Position numbers and translations under genes: made by a program. From Nocardioides litoris (lineage in GTDB: Bacteria > Actinomycetota > Actinomycetes > Propionibacteriales > Nocardioidaceae): a stretch of 64,000 nucleotides of DNA. The stretch is from assembly GCF_006346315.1 (NCBI RefSeq), contig NZ_VDMR01000009.1:207122-271121 (forward strand). Reading direction: 5' to 3'. Within the stretch, counting starts at the first letter, position 1. Each line of letters begins with the position of its first letter. Below, one piece after another: positions 26,736 to 34,639 of this stretch. The notes beneath the pieces are model-generated. The model had not been told where the DNA came from. It saw nothing but the letters and a program-made list of their open reading frames with translations, and ran no database searches.

Positions 26736-27403
26736 GCGGGCCGCTGGACGGCTGGACCGCGCTCGTGGTGGCCAAGGCGCCCGTCGCCGGCCTGGCCAAG
26801 ACCCGCCTGGCCGCCGGGGTGGGGGAGCAGGCCGCGGCCGACCTCGCGGCCGCCGCGCTGCTCGACACCCTCGACGCCGCCGGGCACGCCGTACGCCGGG
26901 TCGTGGCCATGACCGGTGACCTCGACAGCGCCGAGCGGTCCGCCGAGCTCCGTGGCGCCCTGGCGGGCTGGACCGTGGTGCCGCAGCGCGGCGACGGGTT
27001 CGACGAGCGGCTCGCCGCCGCCCACCTCGACGCCGCGCGCGTGGCACCCGGGCCGGTCGTGCAGGTCGGCATGGACACCCCGCAGGTCACCCCGGCCCTC
27101 CTCGACGAGGTCGCCGCGGGCCTGCTGCGCCACGACGCGGTGCTCGGGCCGGCCGACGACGGCGGCTGGTGGGTGCTCGCGCTGCGCGACCCGGCCGCGG
27201 CCGACTGCCTGCGCGGTGTCCCGATGTCCACGGACGGCACGTACGATGCGACGAGGGCCGCGCTCGTGGCGGCCGGGCTCGACGTCGGCGCTGCCGTGGA
27301 GCTCTCCGACGTCGACACCGTCGACGACGCAGACCGGGTCGCCCGGTCAGCGCCCGCGACCCGCTTCGGTCGCGGCTGGCTCGACAGGGTGGTGGCGCAA
27401 TGA
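26732..27403 (+). CDS. DUF2064/TIGR04282-like glycosyltransferase-fold protein
   Basis: This 223-residue protein (ALVVAKAPVAGLAKTRLA, VVPQRGDGFDERLAAA, GMDTPQVTPALLDE, LGPADDGGWWVLAL) belongs to the nucleotidyltransferase-like DUF2064 family, some members of which are annotated as arsenosugar-biosynthesis glycosyltransferases. No arsenic genes are nearby, so that name is not adopted. It overlaps both neighbours by 4 bases. Confidence 0.75.
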   Translation: MSGPLDGWTALVVAKAPVAGLAKTRLAAGVGEQAAADLAAAALLDTLDAAGHAVRRVVAMTGDLDSAERSAELRGALAGWTVVPQRGDGFDERLAAAHLDAARVAPGPVVQVGMDTPQVTPALLDEVAAGLLRHDAVLGPADDGGWWVLALRDPAAADCLRGVPMSTDGTYDATRAALVAAGLDVGAAVELSDVDTVDDADRVARSAPATRFGRGWLDRVVAQ

Positions 27404-28065
27404 CCGACCAGCTCAACCGGCCCGACGAGATGTCGTTCTCGGAGGTCTTCTCCGACGCCCTGCGCGGGCATCCCTGCCAGGTGCTGGGCCTCGACGCCGA
27501 GCCCTCCGTCCTCCCCGTGGAGGACTGGACCCGGCCCGCCGAGGGCCACGACCACGCCCTGCTCGACCTGTGCCGCGGCGCCACGCTCGACATCGGTTGC
27601 GGGCCGGGCCGGATGACCGCGGCCCTGGTGCAGCGCGGCCTGCCGGCCCTGGGCATCGACGTGGTGCCCGAGGCGGTCTCCCAGACCGTCGAGCGCGGCG
27701 CGACCGCGATGCGCCGCGACGTCTTCGACCGCCTGCCGCGCGAGGGCCGGTGGTCGACCGTGCTGCTGGCCGACGGCAACGTCGGCATCGGGGGCGACCC
27801 GGTGCAGCTGCTGCGCCGCGTCCGCGAGCTGATGACCGCGCGCGGCCGCGCCGTGGTCGAGGTGGCGCCGCCGGGCGTCCCGGCCACCGTGTCGTGGGCG
27901 GCGCTGGAGTGCCGCGGCGTGCGCAGCCGGCCCTTCCGCTGGGCCGTGCTCGGTGTCGACGACGTCGACCGGGTGGCTCGCGAGGCCGGTCTGCGCGTCG
28001 CCGGCACCACCCAGCACGGCTCGCGCTGGGTCTCCCTGCTCGTGCCGCGCGGCGGTGTCGGGTGA
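27400..28065 (+). CDS. Class I SAM-dependent methyltransferase
   Basis: This 221-residue protein has motif I LDIGCGPGRMTAAL and a downstream acidic loop GIDVVPEAV. The substrate is unknown. It is translationally coupled to the DUF2064-like gene. Its stop codon lies within a 9-bp-arm palindrome (28058-28076) that reaches the next start codon. Confidence 0.78.
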   Translation: MTDQLNRPDEMSFSEVFSDALRGHPCQVLGLDAEPSVLPVEDWTRPAEGHDHALLDLCRGATLDIGCGPGRMTAALVQRGLPALGIDVVPEAVSQTVERGATAMRRDVFDRLPREGRWSTVLLADGNVGIGGDPVQLLRRVRELMTARGRAVVEVAPPGVPATVSWAALECRGVRSRPFRWAVLGVDDVDRVAREAGLRVAGTTQHGSRWVSLLVPRGGVG

Positions 28066-28076
28066 TGATCACCCGA
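28058..28076. promoter_or_regulatory. Perfect palindrome with 9-bp arms before the molybdopterin oxidoreductase
   Basis: Arms TCGGGTGAT and ATCACCCGA flank a single G. The element ends at the first base of the ATG at 28076. It could be an operator or an RNA hairpin that affects translation of the downstream gene. Confidence 0.45.
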
Positions 28077-29263
28077 TGACCTCACGTGCAGCCGGGCTGG
28101 TGCCCAGCCCCGATCGCTTCACCTCCCGGCTGCGCAGCCCGGCCGTGGCCGCGCGGGTGGGGCTCTGGCTCGGCATCACCTTCGGCGTCTGCTTCCTGAC
28201 CGGCCTGCTCAGCCACTACGCCCAGCAGCCGAGCCAGCCGGTGCCGTTCCCGACCAGCCCGTCGTGGGGCTACCGGCTCACCCAGGGCCTGCACGTGGTC
28301 GCCGGCACCGCCGCCGTGCCGCTGCTGCTGGTCAAGCTCTGGACTGTCTACCCGCGGTTGTTCGAACGGGTCGGCCCCTTCCGGCCGGGGCCGCTCCTCG
28401 TCACCGTCCTCGAGCGGCTCTCCATCGCCGTCCTCGTCGCCACCGCGGTCTTCCAGCTCGCGATCGGGCTCGCCAACAGCGCCCAGTGGTACCCCTGGAC
28501 GTTCTCGTTCCGGGCCACCCACTACGCGACGTCCTTCGTCCTCATCGGGGCGCTGGTCGTGCACATCGCGGTCAAGCTCCCGGTGATCCGCCGGGCGCTC
28601 GGCGCCGACGTCGACGACGAGTCCCAGGACCGCGAGTCGGCGCGCTCGCCCCGGGGCACGCAGGGCGTCTTGAGCCGCCGTGGCCTGCTGCGCACCACCT
28701 GGCTGGCCGCGGGCGTGGCCGCCCTGGCCGTGGCCGGACAGTCGGTGCCCGGGCTGCGGCAGGTGTCGGTCTTCGGGGTCCGCTCCGGTGACGGGCCGCA
28801 GGGCATCCCGATCAACGGCTCGGCCGCCGCGGCCGGCGTGGTCCCCGCCGTCACCAGCGAGGCCTGGCGGCTGTCGGTGAGCCACGGTGAGCGGTCGGTC
28901 GAGCTCAGCCGCGACGACCTGCTGGCCATGCCGCAGCGCACCGAGACGCTGCCCATCGCGTGCGTCGAGGGCTGGAGCGCGAGCGGCACGTGGAGCGGCG
29001 TGCGGGTCCGCGACCTGCTGGCGCTCGTCGACGCCCCGGCCGACAGCGACCTGCGGGTCCGCTCGATGCAGACCGACGGGCCGTCGTACACGGTGACGAC
29101 GCTGCAGGGGAACTTCGCCGCCGACGACCGCACCCTGCTCGCCCTGGGGCTCGACGGCGAGACGCTGGCCCTCGACCACGGCTACCCCTGCCGCATCATC
29201 GCGCCCAACCGGCCCGGCGTGCTGCAGACCAAGTGGGTCGGCTCGATCGAGGTGCTGGCGTGA
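28076..29263 (+). CDS. Membrane-anchored molybdopterin oxidoreductase with cytochrome b561-like N-terminus
   Basis: This 395-residue protein begins with about four transmembrane helices that carry histidines (LHVVAG, ATHYATSF, VVHIAVK) suited to heme b. A twin-arginine-like segment (SRRGLLRTTW plus a hydrophobic stretch) precedes a sulfite-oxidase-fold domain. The molybdenum-ligand Cys is in PIACVEGWS. The C-terminus NRPGVLQTKWVGSIEV is typical of the SUOX-fold family. It would oxidise or reduce an extracytoplasmic substrate and pass electrons through the heme membrane domain, like a fused MsrPQ or YedYZ-type system; the substrate is unknown. Confidence 0.8.
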   Translation: MTSRAAGLVPSPDRFTSRLRSPAVAARVGLWLGITFGVCFLTGLLSHYAQQPSQPVPFPTSPSWGYRLTQGLHVVAGTAAVPLLLVKLWTVYPRLFERVGPFRPGPLLVTVLERLSIAVLVATAVFQLAIGLANSAQWYPWTFSFRATHYATSFVLIGALVVHIAVKLPVIRRALGADVDDESQDRESARSPRGTQGVLSRRGLLRTTWLAAGVAALAVAGQSVPGLRQVSVFGVRSGDGPQGIPINGSAAAAGVVPAVTSEAWRLSVSHGERSVELSRDDLLAMPQRTETLPIACVEGWSASGTWSGVRVRDLLALVDAPADSDLRVRSMQTDGPSYTVTTLQGNFAADDRTLLALGLDGETLALDHGYPCRIIAPNRPGVLQTKWVGSIEVLA

Positions 29264-29700
29264 GGGCCGCCCGGGCCGTCCTGGTCGGCATCGGCGTCGT
29301 CGTCGCGGCGTACGGGTTCCTGCTGCTGTGGCAGCGCCAGCGGCCCGACCAGCTGGAGGCCGTGGCGACCTGGTGGATCGCGGGCGTCGTGCTGCACGAC
29401 GCCGTGCTGGCCGGCGCGGTGCTGCTGGTCGGCGCCCTGCTCGTGCGTCGGGTGCCCGCGGCGGCCCGGACGCCGGTGGCCGTCGGCGCCGTCGTGCTCG
29501 GGTCGGTGACCCTGGCCGCGGTGCCGGTGCTCCTGGCCTACGGCCGCCGGGCCGACAACCCCACGCTCCTCGACCGGTCCTACGGCTGGGGCTGGACCGC
29601 GCTGGCGCTGCTCGTCGTCGTCGCCGTGGTGGCCGCCACGGTCGTGCGGGTCCGCCGTGGTCGACCCGAGTCCGGGCCGGGGCCGGACCCCGAGGCGTAG
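29260..29700 (+). CDS. Small integral membrane protein
   Basis: This 146-residue protein has four predicted hydrophobic helices and a short Arg/Pro/Gly tail. Its GTG overlaps the stop of the molybdopterin oxidoreductase (GTGA), so they are probably made together; it may help anchor or relay electrons. I recognise no family motif. Confidence 0.65.
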   Translation: MRAARAVLVGIGVVVAAYGFLLLWQRQRPDQLEAVATWWIAGVVLHDAVLAGAVLLVGALLVRRVPAAARTPVAVGAVVLGSVTLAAVPVLLAYGRRADNPTLLDRSYGWGWTALALLVVVAVVAATVVRVRRGRPESGPGPDPEA

Positions 29701-29746
29701 CCGTCCCGCCCGGCCCGCCGGAAGGGTGGGCGTGCTGGCTGGACCG

Positions 29747-29768
29747 AGACTAGAACGTGTTCTAGTCT
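29747..29768. promoter_or_regulatory. KstR operator
   Basis: Perfect 10-bp arms AGACTAGAAC and GTTCTAGTCT surround GT. The core TAGAACGTGTTCTA (29751-29764) fits the published KstR consensus TnnAACnnGTTnnA at every fixed position. It lies 34 bases before hsaA, with AGGAGG (29791-29796) between. KstR is a TetR-type repressor relieved by a steroid CoA-thioester; kstR itself is not in this window. Confidence 0.88.
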
Positions 29769-29801
29769 GGGGGCAGACACGGCCCAGCACAGGAGGCACC
29801 C

Positions 29802-30968
29802 ATGTCCCAGGCAGTACTCGACGGCGTCCGCGACCTGCTCCCCGGTCTGCGCGAGCGCGCCGACGAGACCGAGCGGCTGCGCGTCGTCCCGGAGAACTCG
29901 ATCAAGGAGCTGGAGGAGACCGGCTTCTTCAAGCTGCTCCAGCCACGCCGCTTCGACGGCTTCGAGTCCGACCCGGTCGACTTCTACACCGCGGTCCGTG
30001 ACATCTCCAGCGCCTGCGGGTCGACCGGCTGGGTCTCCAGCGTGGTCGGCGTGCACCCCTGGCAGGTGGCCCTCTTCAGCGAAGAGGCCCAGCAGGCGGT
30101 CTGGGGCGAGGACACCAGCACCCGGCTGAGCTCGTCCTACGCCCCGACGGGCAAGGCCACCGTCGCCGACGGCGGCTACCGCCTGTCGGGCAGGTGGAGC
30201 TTCTCCTCCGGGTGCGACCACTGCTCGTGGGTGCTGCTGGGCGGCCTGGTCTTCAACGCCGAGGGCCAGGTCGTCGACTTCAAGACGTTCATGGTGCCGC
30301 GTGACGACTACACGATCGTCGACGTGTGGCACATGGTCGGCCTGGCCGGCACGGGCTCCAACGACGTCATCGTCGACGACGTCTTCGTGCCCGAGGCGTT
30401 CACGCTCAGCATGGGCGAGACGGGCCAGTGCCGCGGACCCGGCCAGGAGCACAACACCTCCGACCTCTACAAGCTGCCCTTCCACTCGATCTTCACCGGC
30501 ACGATCACGACCCCGATCATCGGCATGGCCATGGGGGCCTACGCCGAGCACGTGGAGATGCAGAAGGCGCGCACGCGCGCGGCGTACCTGGGGGAGAAGG
30601 CCTCGCTCGACCCGTTCGCCGCGGTCCGGATCGCCCGTGCGTCCTCGGAGATCGACGCCGCCTGGGCGCTGCTGGTCAACAACATCCGCGAGGAGCAGGC
30701 CTACGTGGCCAAAGGGGAGAAGATCCCGCTGCGCTCCCGTCTGAAGGTCCGGCGCGACCAGGTGATCGGCAGCCAGCGCGCCATCGACGCCATCGACACC
30801 CTCTTCGAGGCCTCCGGCGGGCGCGCCCTGGCCACCGGCACCTACCTCCAGCGCGCCTGGCGCGACGCCCACGCCGGGCGCGTGCACGCCGCCAACGACC
30901 CCGAGCGGGCGCTGCAGATGTTCGGTGCCCACGAGTTCGGCCACAAGGTCGACCCGGGGATGTACTGA
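29802..30968 (+). CDS. hsaA: 3-HSA hydroxylase, oxygenase component (flavin-dependent)
   Basis: This 388-residue protein of the acyl-CoA-dehydrogenase-like flavin monooxygenase group would hydroxylate 3-HSA to the catechol 3,4-DHSA in steroid ring A/B breakdown, using FMNH2 from HsaB. Family segments are SACGSTGWVSSVVGVHPW, GRWSFSSGCDHCSW, DVWHMVGLAGTGSNDV and FEASGGRAL. The gene order hsaA-hsaD-hsaC-hsaB is that of M. tuberculosis. AGGAGG precedes the ATG and a KstR site stands upstream, so it heads a KstR-controlled operon. Confidence 0.93.
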   Translation: MSQAVLDGVRDLLPGLRERADETERLRVVPENSIKELEETGFFKLLQPRRFDGFESDPVDFYTAVRDISSACGSTGWVSSVVGVHPWQVALFSEEAQQAVWGEDTSTRLSSSYAPTGKATVADGGYRLSGRWSFSSGCDHCSWVLLGGLVFNAEGQVVDFKTFMVPRDDYTIVDVWHMVGLAGTGSNDVIVDDVFVPEAFTLSMGETGQCRGPGQEHNTSDLYKLPFHSIFTGTITTPIIGMAMGAYAEHVEMQKARTRAAYLGEKASLDPFAAVRIARASSEIDAAWALLVNNIREEQAYVAKGEKIPLRSRLKVRRDQVIGSQRAIDAIDTLFEASGGRALATGTYLQRAWRDAHAGRVHAANDPERALQMFGAHEFGHKVDPGMY

Positions 30969-30971
30969 GCC

Positions 30972-31859
30972 GTGGCCGACCTGTCCCAGGAGGCCACCCG
31001 GCGCTCCGCCAAGGCCGGCGACGCCACCCTCAACTTCTACGACGCCGGCGAGCCCACCGAGGTCGGCGGCGGGCTGCCGCTGGTGATGCTGCACGGCGGC
31101 GGGCCCGGTGCCTCCGCGTGGAGCAACTTCGGCCGGGCGCTGCCGCACTTCGCGGCGTCGTTCCGCACGCTGCTGGTCGACCAGCCGGGCTTCGGCGCCT
31201 CCGACCGACCCGACGTCGTCGGCAACTACTACCGGCACGCCGCCGGCTACGTGCTCCGGCTGCTCGACGAGCTGGGCGTCGACCGGGTCCACCTGCTCGG
31301 CAACAGCCTCGGCGGCGGTACGGCGATGCGGCTGGCCCTCGACCACCCCGACCGGGTCGGCAGGCTGGTGCTGATGGGTCCCGGCGGGCTCAGCCTCAAC
31401 CTCTTCCACGCCGACCCGACCGAGGGCGTGCGGCGGCTGATGGACTTCAGCGCCGACCCGACGCGCGAGGCGCTGCGGGCCTTCATCTCCTGCATGGTCC
31501 ACGACCAGTCGCTGGTCACCGACGAGCTCGTCGAGGAGCGGTACGCCGACGCCACCGCGCCCGGCGCGCAGGAGGCCATGCGGCAGATGGGCATGAGCTT
31601 CTTCCTGCCCGACACCGCCGAGGACGGCCTGCTGTGGCGCGACGCGCACCAGCTCCGCAAGCACACCTTGCTGACCTGGGGACGCGAGGACCGGGTCAAC
31701 CCGCTCGACGGCGCCATGGTCGCCCTCAAGCTGATCCCGAGGGCGCAGCTGCACGTCTTCCCCCAGTGCGGGCACTGGGCCCAGATCGAGGCGGCCGAGG
31801 AGTTCGCCGAGCTCACCACCGCCTTCCTCGCTCGCCACGTCGAGCGTCCCCGCTCGTGA
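30972..31859 (+). CDS. hsaD: 4,9-DSHA hydrolase (meta-cleavage product hydrolase)
   Basis: This 295-residue alpha/beta hydrolase cleaves the C-C bond of 4,9-DSHA after HsaC. The triad can be placed at Ser112 (GNSLGG), Asp240 (GREDRVNP) and His268 (CGHWAQ). The oxyanion-hole motif HGGGPGASAWSNF is typical of the C-C hydrolase family. It lies 3 bases after hsaA. It is paralogous to the DmpD-like hydrolase at 47244; the assignment to the steroid pathway rests on operon context. Confidence 0.92.
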   Translation: MADLSQEATRRSAKAGDATLNFYDAGEPTEVGGGLPLVMLHGGGPGASAWSNFGRALPHFAASFRTLLVDQPGFGASDRPDVVGNYYRHAAGYVLRLLDELGVDRVHLLGNSLGGGTAMRLALDHPDRVGRLVLMGPGGLSLNLFHADPTEGVRRLMDFSADPTREALRAFISCMVHDQSLVTDELVEERYADATAPGAQEAMRQMGMSFFLPDTAEDGLLWRDAHQLRKHTLLTWGREDRVNPLDGAMVALKLIPRAQLHVFPQCGHWAQIEAAEEFAELTTAFLARHVERPRS

Positions 31860-31869
31860 GGAGCCCCGC

Positions 31870-32769
31870 ATGACGATCGACATCCGGTCGATGGGCTACG
31901 TCCGCGTCGCGTCCACCGACCTCGACGCCTGGACGACGTTCGCCGGCAAGGTCCTCGGCCTCGCCGAGGCGCGCGGGCCCCACCCCGACCACCAGTACTG
32001 GCGCATCGACCAGGTCTCCGCCCGCCTCGTCGTGTTCCCCTCCGACGTCGACCAGCTGGCCTGCGTCGGCTGGGAGGTCGCCGACCCGCGCGCCCTGCAG
32101 GAGGCCCGCGAGCACCTGCAGAAGGCTGGCGTCGAGTTCGTCGACGGCACCCGCGAGGAGTGCGACGAGCGGCGCGTGCAGGAGCTGGTGCGGTTCAGCG
32201 ACCCGTGGGACAACGTCTTCGAGCTCTTCCACGGCATCGCCTACGAGTCCCGACCGCTCGTCACGCCGTACGCCGCCACCTTCGTGACCGGCGACCAGGG
32301 GATGGGCCACGTGGTGCTGCCCGTGCTCGACGACGTCGAGGCGCTGCGGTTCTACACCGACGTGCTCGGCTTCCGGCTGCGCGACTCGATGAGCATGCCC
32401 GGCGAGCTCGTCGGCAAGGAACCGGGCTCGAAGGTCTGGCTGCGCTTCCTCGGCGTCAACCCGCGCCACCACTCGCTGGCCTTCCTGCCGATGCCCCACG
32501 AGTCCAAGTGCGTCCACATCATGCTCGAGGTCGACGAGCTCGACCACGTGGGCCGGGCGCTGCAGCGGGTCAAGAAGCACGGTGCGCCGCTCTCGGCGAC
32601 GCTCGGCCGGCACATGAACGACGAGATGGTCTCCTTCTACGTCCGCTCGCCCGGTGGCTTCGACGTGGAGTTCGGCACCGACGGCCTCGAGGTCGACGAC
32701 GCCCGCTGGGTGGCCCGGGAGTCGACCGCGGTCTCGTACTGGGGGCACGAGTTCGGCGGCGGGGCGTAG
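31870..32769 (+). CDS. hsaC: 3,4-DHSA extradiol dioxygenase
   Basis: This 299-residue two-domain type I extradiol dioxygenase cleaves the catecholic ring of 3,4-DHSA. Iron ligands are His147 (GMGHVVLP), His216 (CVHIMLEV) and Glu267 (DVEFG). The N-terminal VOC repeat lacks the metal set, as is normal for the family. It sits 10 bases after hsaD with AGGAG before the ATG. Confidence 0.92.
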   Translation: MTIDIRSMGYVRVASTDLDAWTTFAGKVLGLAEARGPHPDHQYWRIDQVSARLVVFPSDVDQLACVGWEVADPRALQEAREHLQKAGVEFVDGTREECDERRVQELVRFSDPWDNVFELFHGIAYESRPLVTPYAATFVTGDQGMGHVVLPVLDDVEALRFYTDVLGFRLRDSMSMPGELVGKEPGSKVWLRFLGVNPRHHSLAFLPMPHESKCVHIMLEVDELDHVGRALQRVKKHGAPLSATLGRHMNDEMVSFYVRSPGGFDVEFGTDGLEVDDARWVARESTAVSYWGHEFGGGA

Positions 32770-32777
32770 GTCGTACC

Positions 32778-33434
32778 GTGAGCGCCGTGCCGATCGAGGG
32801 CCCCGTCGAGGGGGAGATCCCGGAGGGGATCAGTCCCGACGCCCGCGAGACCTGGCCCAGCAGCGAGCTGATCAGCTCCTGGCTCGGCGACGTCGACCTC
32901 GACGTCGAGTGGCGCCCGGGGGAGACCAGCGACGTCGCCGCCGACGATCTCGAGGCCGTCGCCGCCGCCCGCCGCTTCCGCGACGTGCTGGGCCGCTTCG
33001 CCTCCGGCGTCACCGTCGTCACCGCCATGAGCGGCGGCGAGCCGGTCGGCATGACCTGCCAGTCGTTCTCCAGCGTCTCCCTCGACCCGCCGCTGGTGCT
33101 GTTCATCCCCGCCCGCACCTCGCGGGCCTGGCCGATGATGCAGCGCGCCGGCCGCTTCTGCGTCAACTTCCTCGCCCACGACCAGGCCGACCTGTCCAAC
33201 GCCATGGCCAGCCGTGGCAACGACAAGTTCGCCGGCCTGGCCTGGACCCCGTCCGCGGGCACCGGCTCGCCCGTCCTGCCCGGCACGCTCGGTCACGTCG
33301 ACTGCACCATCCACGCCGTCCACGAGGCCGGCGACCACTTCGTCGTCATCGGTCGCGTGCTCGACCTGGTTGCCAGCGACGAGGCCGAGCTGCCGCTGCT
33401 CTACTACCAGGGCCAGTACCGCACCACGACCTGA
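32778..33434 (+). CDS. hsaB: Flavin reductase of the 3-HSA hydroxylase, N-terminally extended
   Basis: This 218-residue protein supplies reduced flavin to HsaA. The flavin-reductase-like (split beta-barrel) domain begins at about residue 62 (RRFRDVLGRFASGVTVVT) and contains GMTCQSFSSVSLDPPLVLF, GRFCVNFLAHDQ and GDHFVVIGRV. The first 60 or so residues are acidic, with TWPSSELISSWLGD, and are not part of the usual core; they recall the kind of helical tail some homologues carry at the C-terminus instead. GTG 32778 or 32787 are both possible starts. Confidence 0.88.
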   Translation: MSAVPIEGPVEGEIPEGISPDARETWPSSELISSWLGDVDLDVEWRPGETSDVAADDLEAVAAARRFRDVLGRFASGVTVVTAMSGGEPVGMTCQSFSSVSLDPPLVLFIPARTSRAWPMMQRAGRFCVNFLAHDQADLSNAMASRGNDKFAGLAWTPSAGTGSPVLPGTLGHVDCTIHAVHEAGDHFVVIGRVLDLVASDEAELPLLYYQGQYRTTT

Positions 33435-33438
33435 GGAC

Positions 33439-33478
33439 GGGCACCACCGTGCGGGGTCGCGCCCCTGGCCCGGTGCTC
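33439..33478. terminator. Bidirectional hairpin between convergent hsaB and the Rieske ferredoxin gene
   Basis: GGGCACC and GGTGCTC arms (one G-T pair) enclose a second GGGG/CCCC stem. It fills the 42-base gap between two convergent genes. Confidence 0.5.
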
Positions 33479-33869
33479 AGGTCGTCCGGTCGCGGGCCTG
33501 TCCGAGCAGCCACTCCCGCATCGGCACGGGTGGTGCCGGATCTGGCACCAGCGCCTCGATCCAGCCGTCGACCAGCCGGGTCGGGTACAGCGTCACGGCG
33601 TGCCGAGGGAGGTCGGTCCGCTCACCGCTCGCCAGGTCGAAGCGCCAGAAGTGCCCGGGGCACACCACGGTGCTGCCGTGGACCACGCCGCCGGAGAGGG
33701 CGACGTCACGGTGCGGGCAGCGGTCCAGCATCGCGACCACCTCACCGTCCGCGCCGGAGGCGACGCAGACGCGGTCGTGGGCCTCGCCGGAGTCACCGAT
33801 CGTGCGTCCCAGCAGGGCTCCGGGAGGGACGTCGGCGGCCAGGCACAGCCGGTACCACCGGGCGCTCAC
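33477..33869 (-). CDS. Rieske-type [2Fe-2S] ferredoxin
   Basis: This 130-residue protein is a lone Rieske domain: CPHRD, then 15 residues on CPGHFWRFD, that is C-x-H...C-x2-H. Such small proteins carry electrons to ring-hydroxylating oxygenases. The GTG overlaps the IclR stop (GTGA), so it is translated from the divergent regulatory operon. The reductase at 43792 already has its own plant-type ferredoxin domain, so this protein may serve another oxygenase or be a second electron route. Confidence 0.85.
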   Translation of the reverse strand: MSARWYRLCLAADVPPGALLGRTIGDSGEAHDRVCVASGADGEVVAMLDRCPHRDVALSGGVVHGSTVVCPGHFWRFDLASGERTDLPRHAVTLYPTRLVDGWIEALVPDPAPPVPMREWLLGQARDRTT

Positions 33870-34639
33870 CAGGTCCACCCCAGACCGGCGGAGACGCGCT
33901 TGGCCGTCTCGATGACGGGTCCGGCGAGGTGGCGCAGGCCGGCGTCGACGTCGTCGACGTGCTCGGCGACCGAGACCGACGCCACGACCCGGCCCATCCG
34001 GTCGCGCACCGGCGCGGCGATGGAGCACATGCTGGCCTCCGACTCGCCCCGGTTCTCGGCGAAACCCTGCCGGCGCACCTGCTCCAGCTCGGCGACGAAG
34101 GCCGTGCGCGAGGTGATGGTGCGCGACGTCCGCGCGGTCAGCTTGATGGTCTCCAGCGCGCGTCGCCGCTGCGCGTCGGGGAGGTAGGCGAGCATGACCT
34201 TGCCGCTGGACGTGCGGTAGGCCGGGATCCGCGAGCCGAACGCCCGGAAGACCTGGATCGCGCCCGGTCCCTCCCGGCGCTCGACGTAGAGGACGTCGTC
34301 GCCGTCGAGGATCGCGATGTGCAGCGTGCCGGCGGTGCGGGCCCGCAGGGCGTCGAGCGGCATCGTCCCCGCCTCGTGCAGCCGCTGCGCCGTCTCCGCG
34401 CTCGTGCCGAGTGACCGCATGGCGGTGGTGAGGCGGAACAACCCGGTCTCCTCGACCTTCTCGAGCAGGCCCTCCTCGACGAGCGTCCAGATGACCCGGT
34501 GGGCGGTGCTCTTGCCCACCCCGACGTTGCGGGCCAGCTGGCTGACCCCGAGCTGGGTGCTGTGCTTGTCGAACTCCCGCAGGATCCGGGCCGCGGTCGC
34601 GACGCTCGACAGGGGCGCGGTGGGACGTCGTCCGGTCAT
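33866..34639 (-). CDS. IclR-family transcriptional regulator (first)
   Basis: This 257-residue protein has an N-terminal winged HTH (LGVSQLARNVGVGKSTAHRV) and a C-terminal IclR effector domain (GTLHIAILDGDDVLYVERRE, FGSRIPAYRTSSGKVMLAYL, ENRGESEASMCSIAAPVRD). IclR proteins commonly control aromatic catabolism and bind a pathway aromatic. It is flanked by 4-base overlaps on both sides. A candidate operator lies in the divergent promoter (35367-35383). Whether it activates or represses cannot be told. Confidence 0.9.
   Translation of the reverse strand: MTGRRPTAPLSSVATAARILREFDKHSTQLGVSQLARNVGVGKSTAHRVIWTLVEEGLLEKVEETGLFRLTTAMRSLGTSAETAQRLHEAGTMPLDALRARTAGTLHIAILDGDDVLYVERREGPGAIQVFRAFGSRIPAYRTSSGKVMLAYLPDAQRRRALETIKLTARTSRTITSRTAFVAELEQVRRQGFAENRGESEASMCSIAAPVRDRMGRVVASVSVAEHVDDVDAGLRHLAGPVIETAKRVSAGLGWTW

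Noticed and set aside
26732..27403. Arsenosugar biosynthesis glycosyltransferase
   Set aside because: Only the family name suggests it. No arsenite methylase, radical SAM arsenosugar enzyme or ars genes are nearby.
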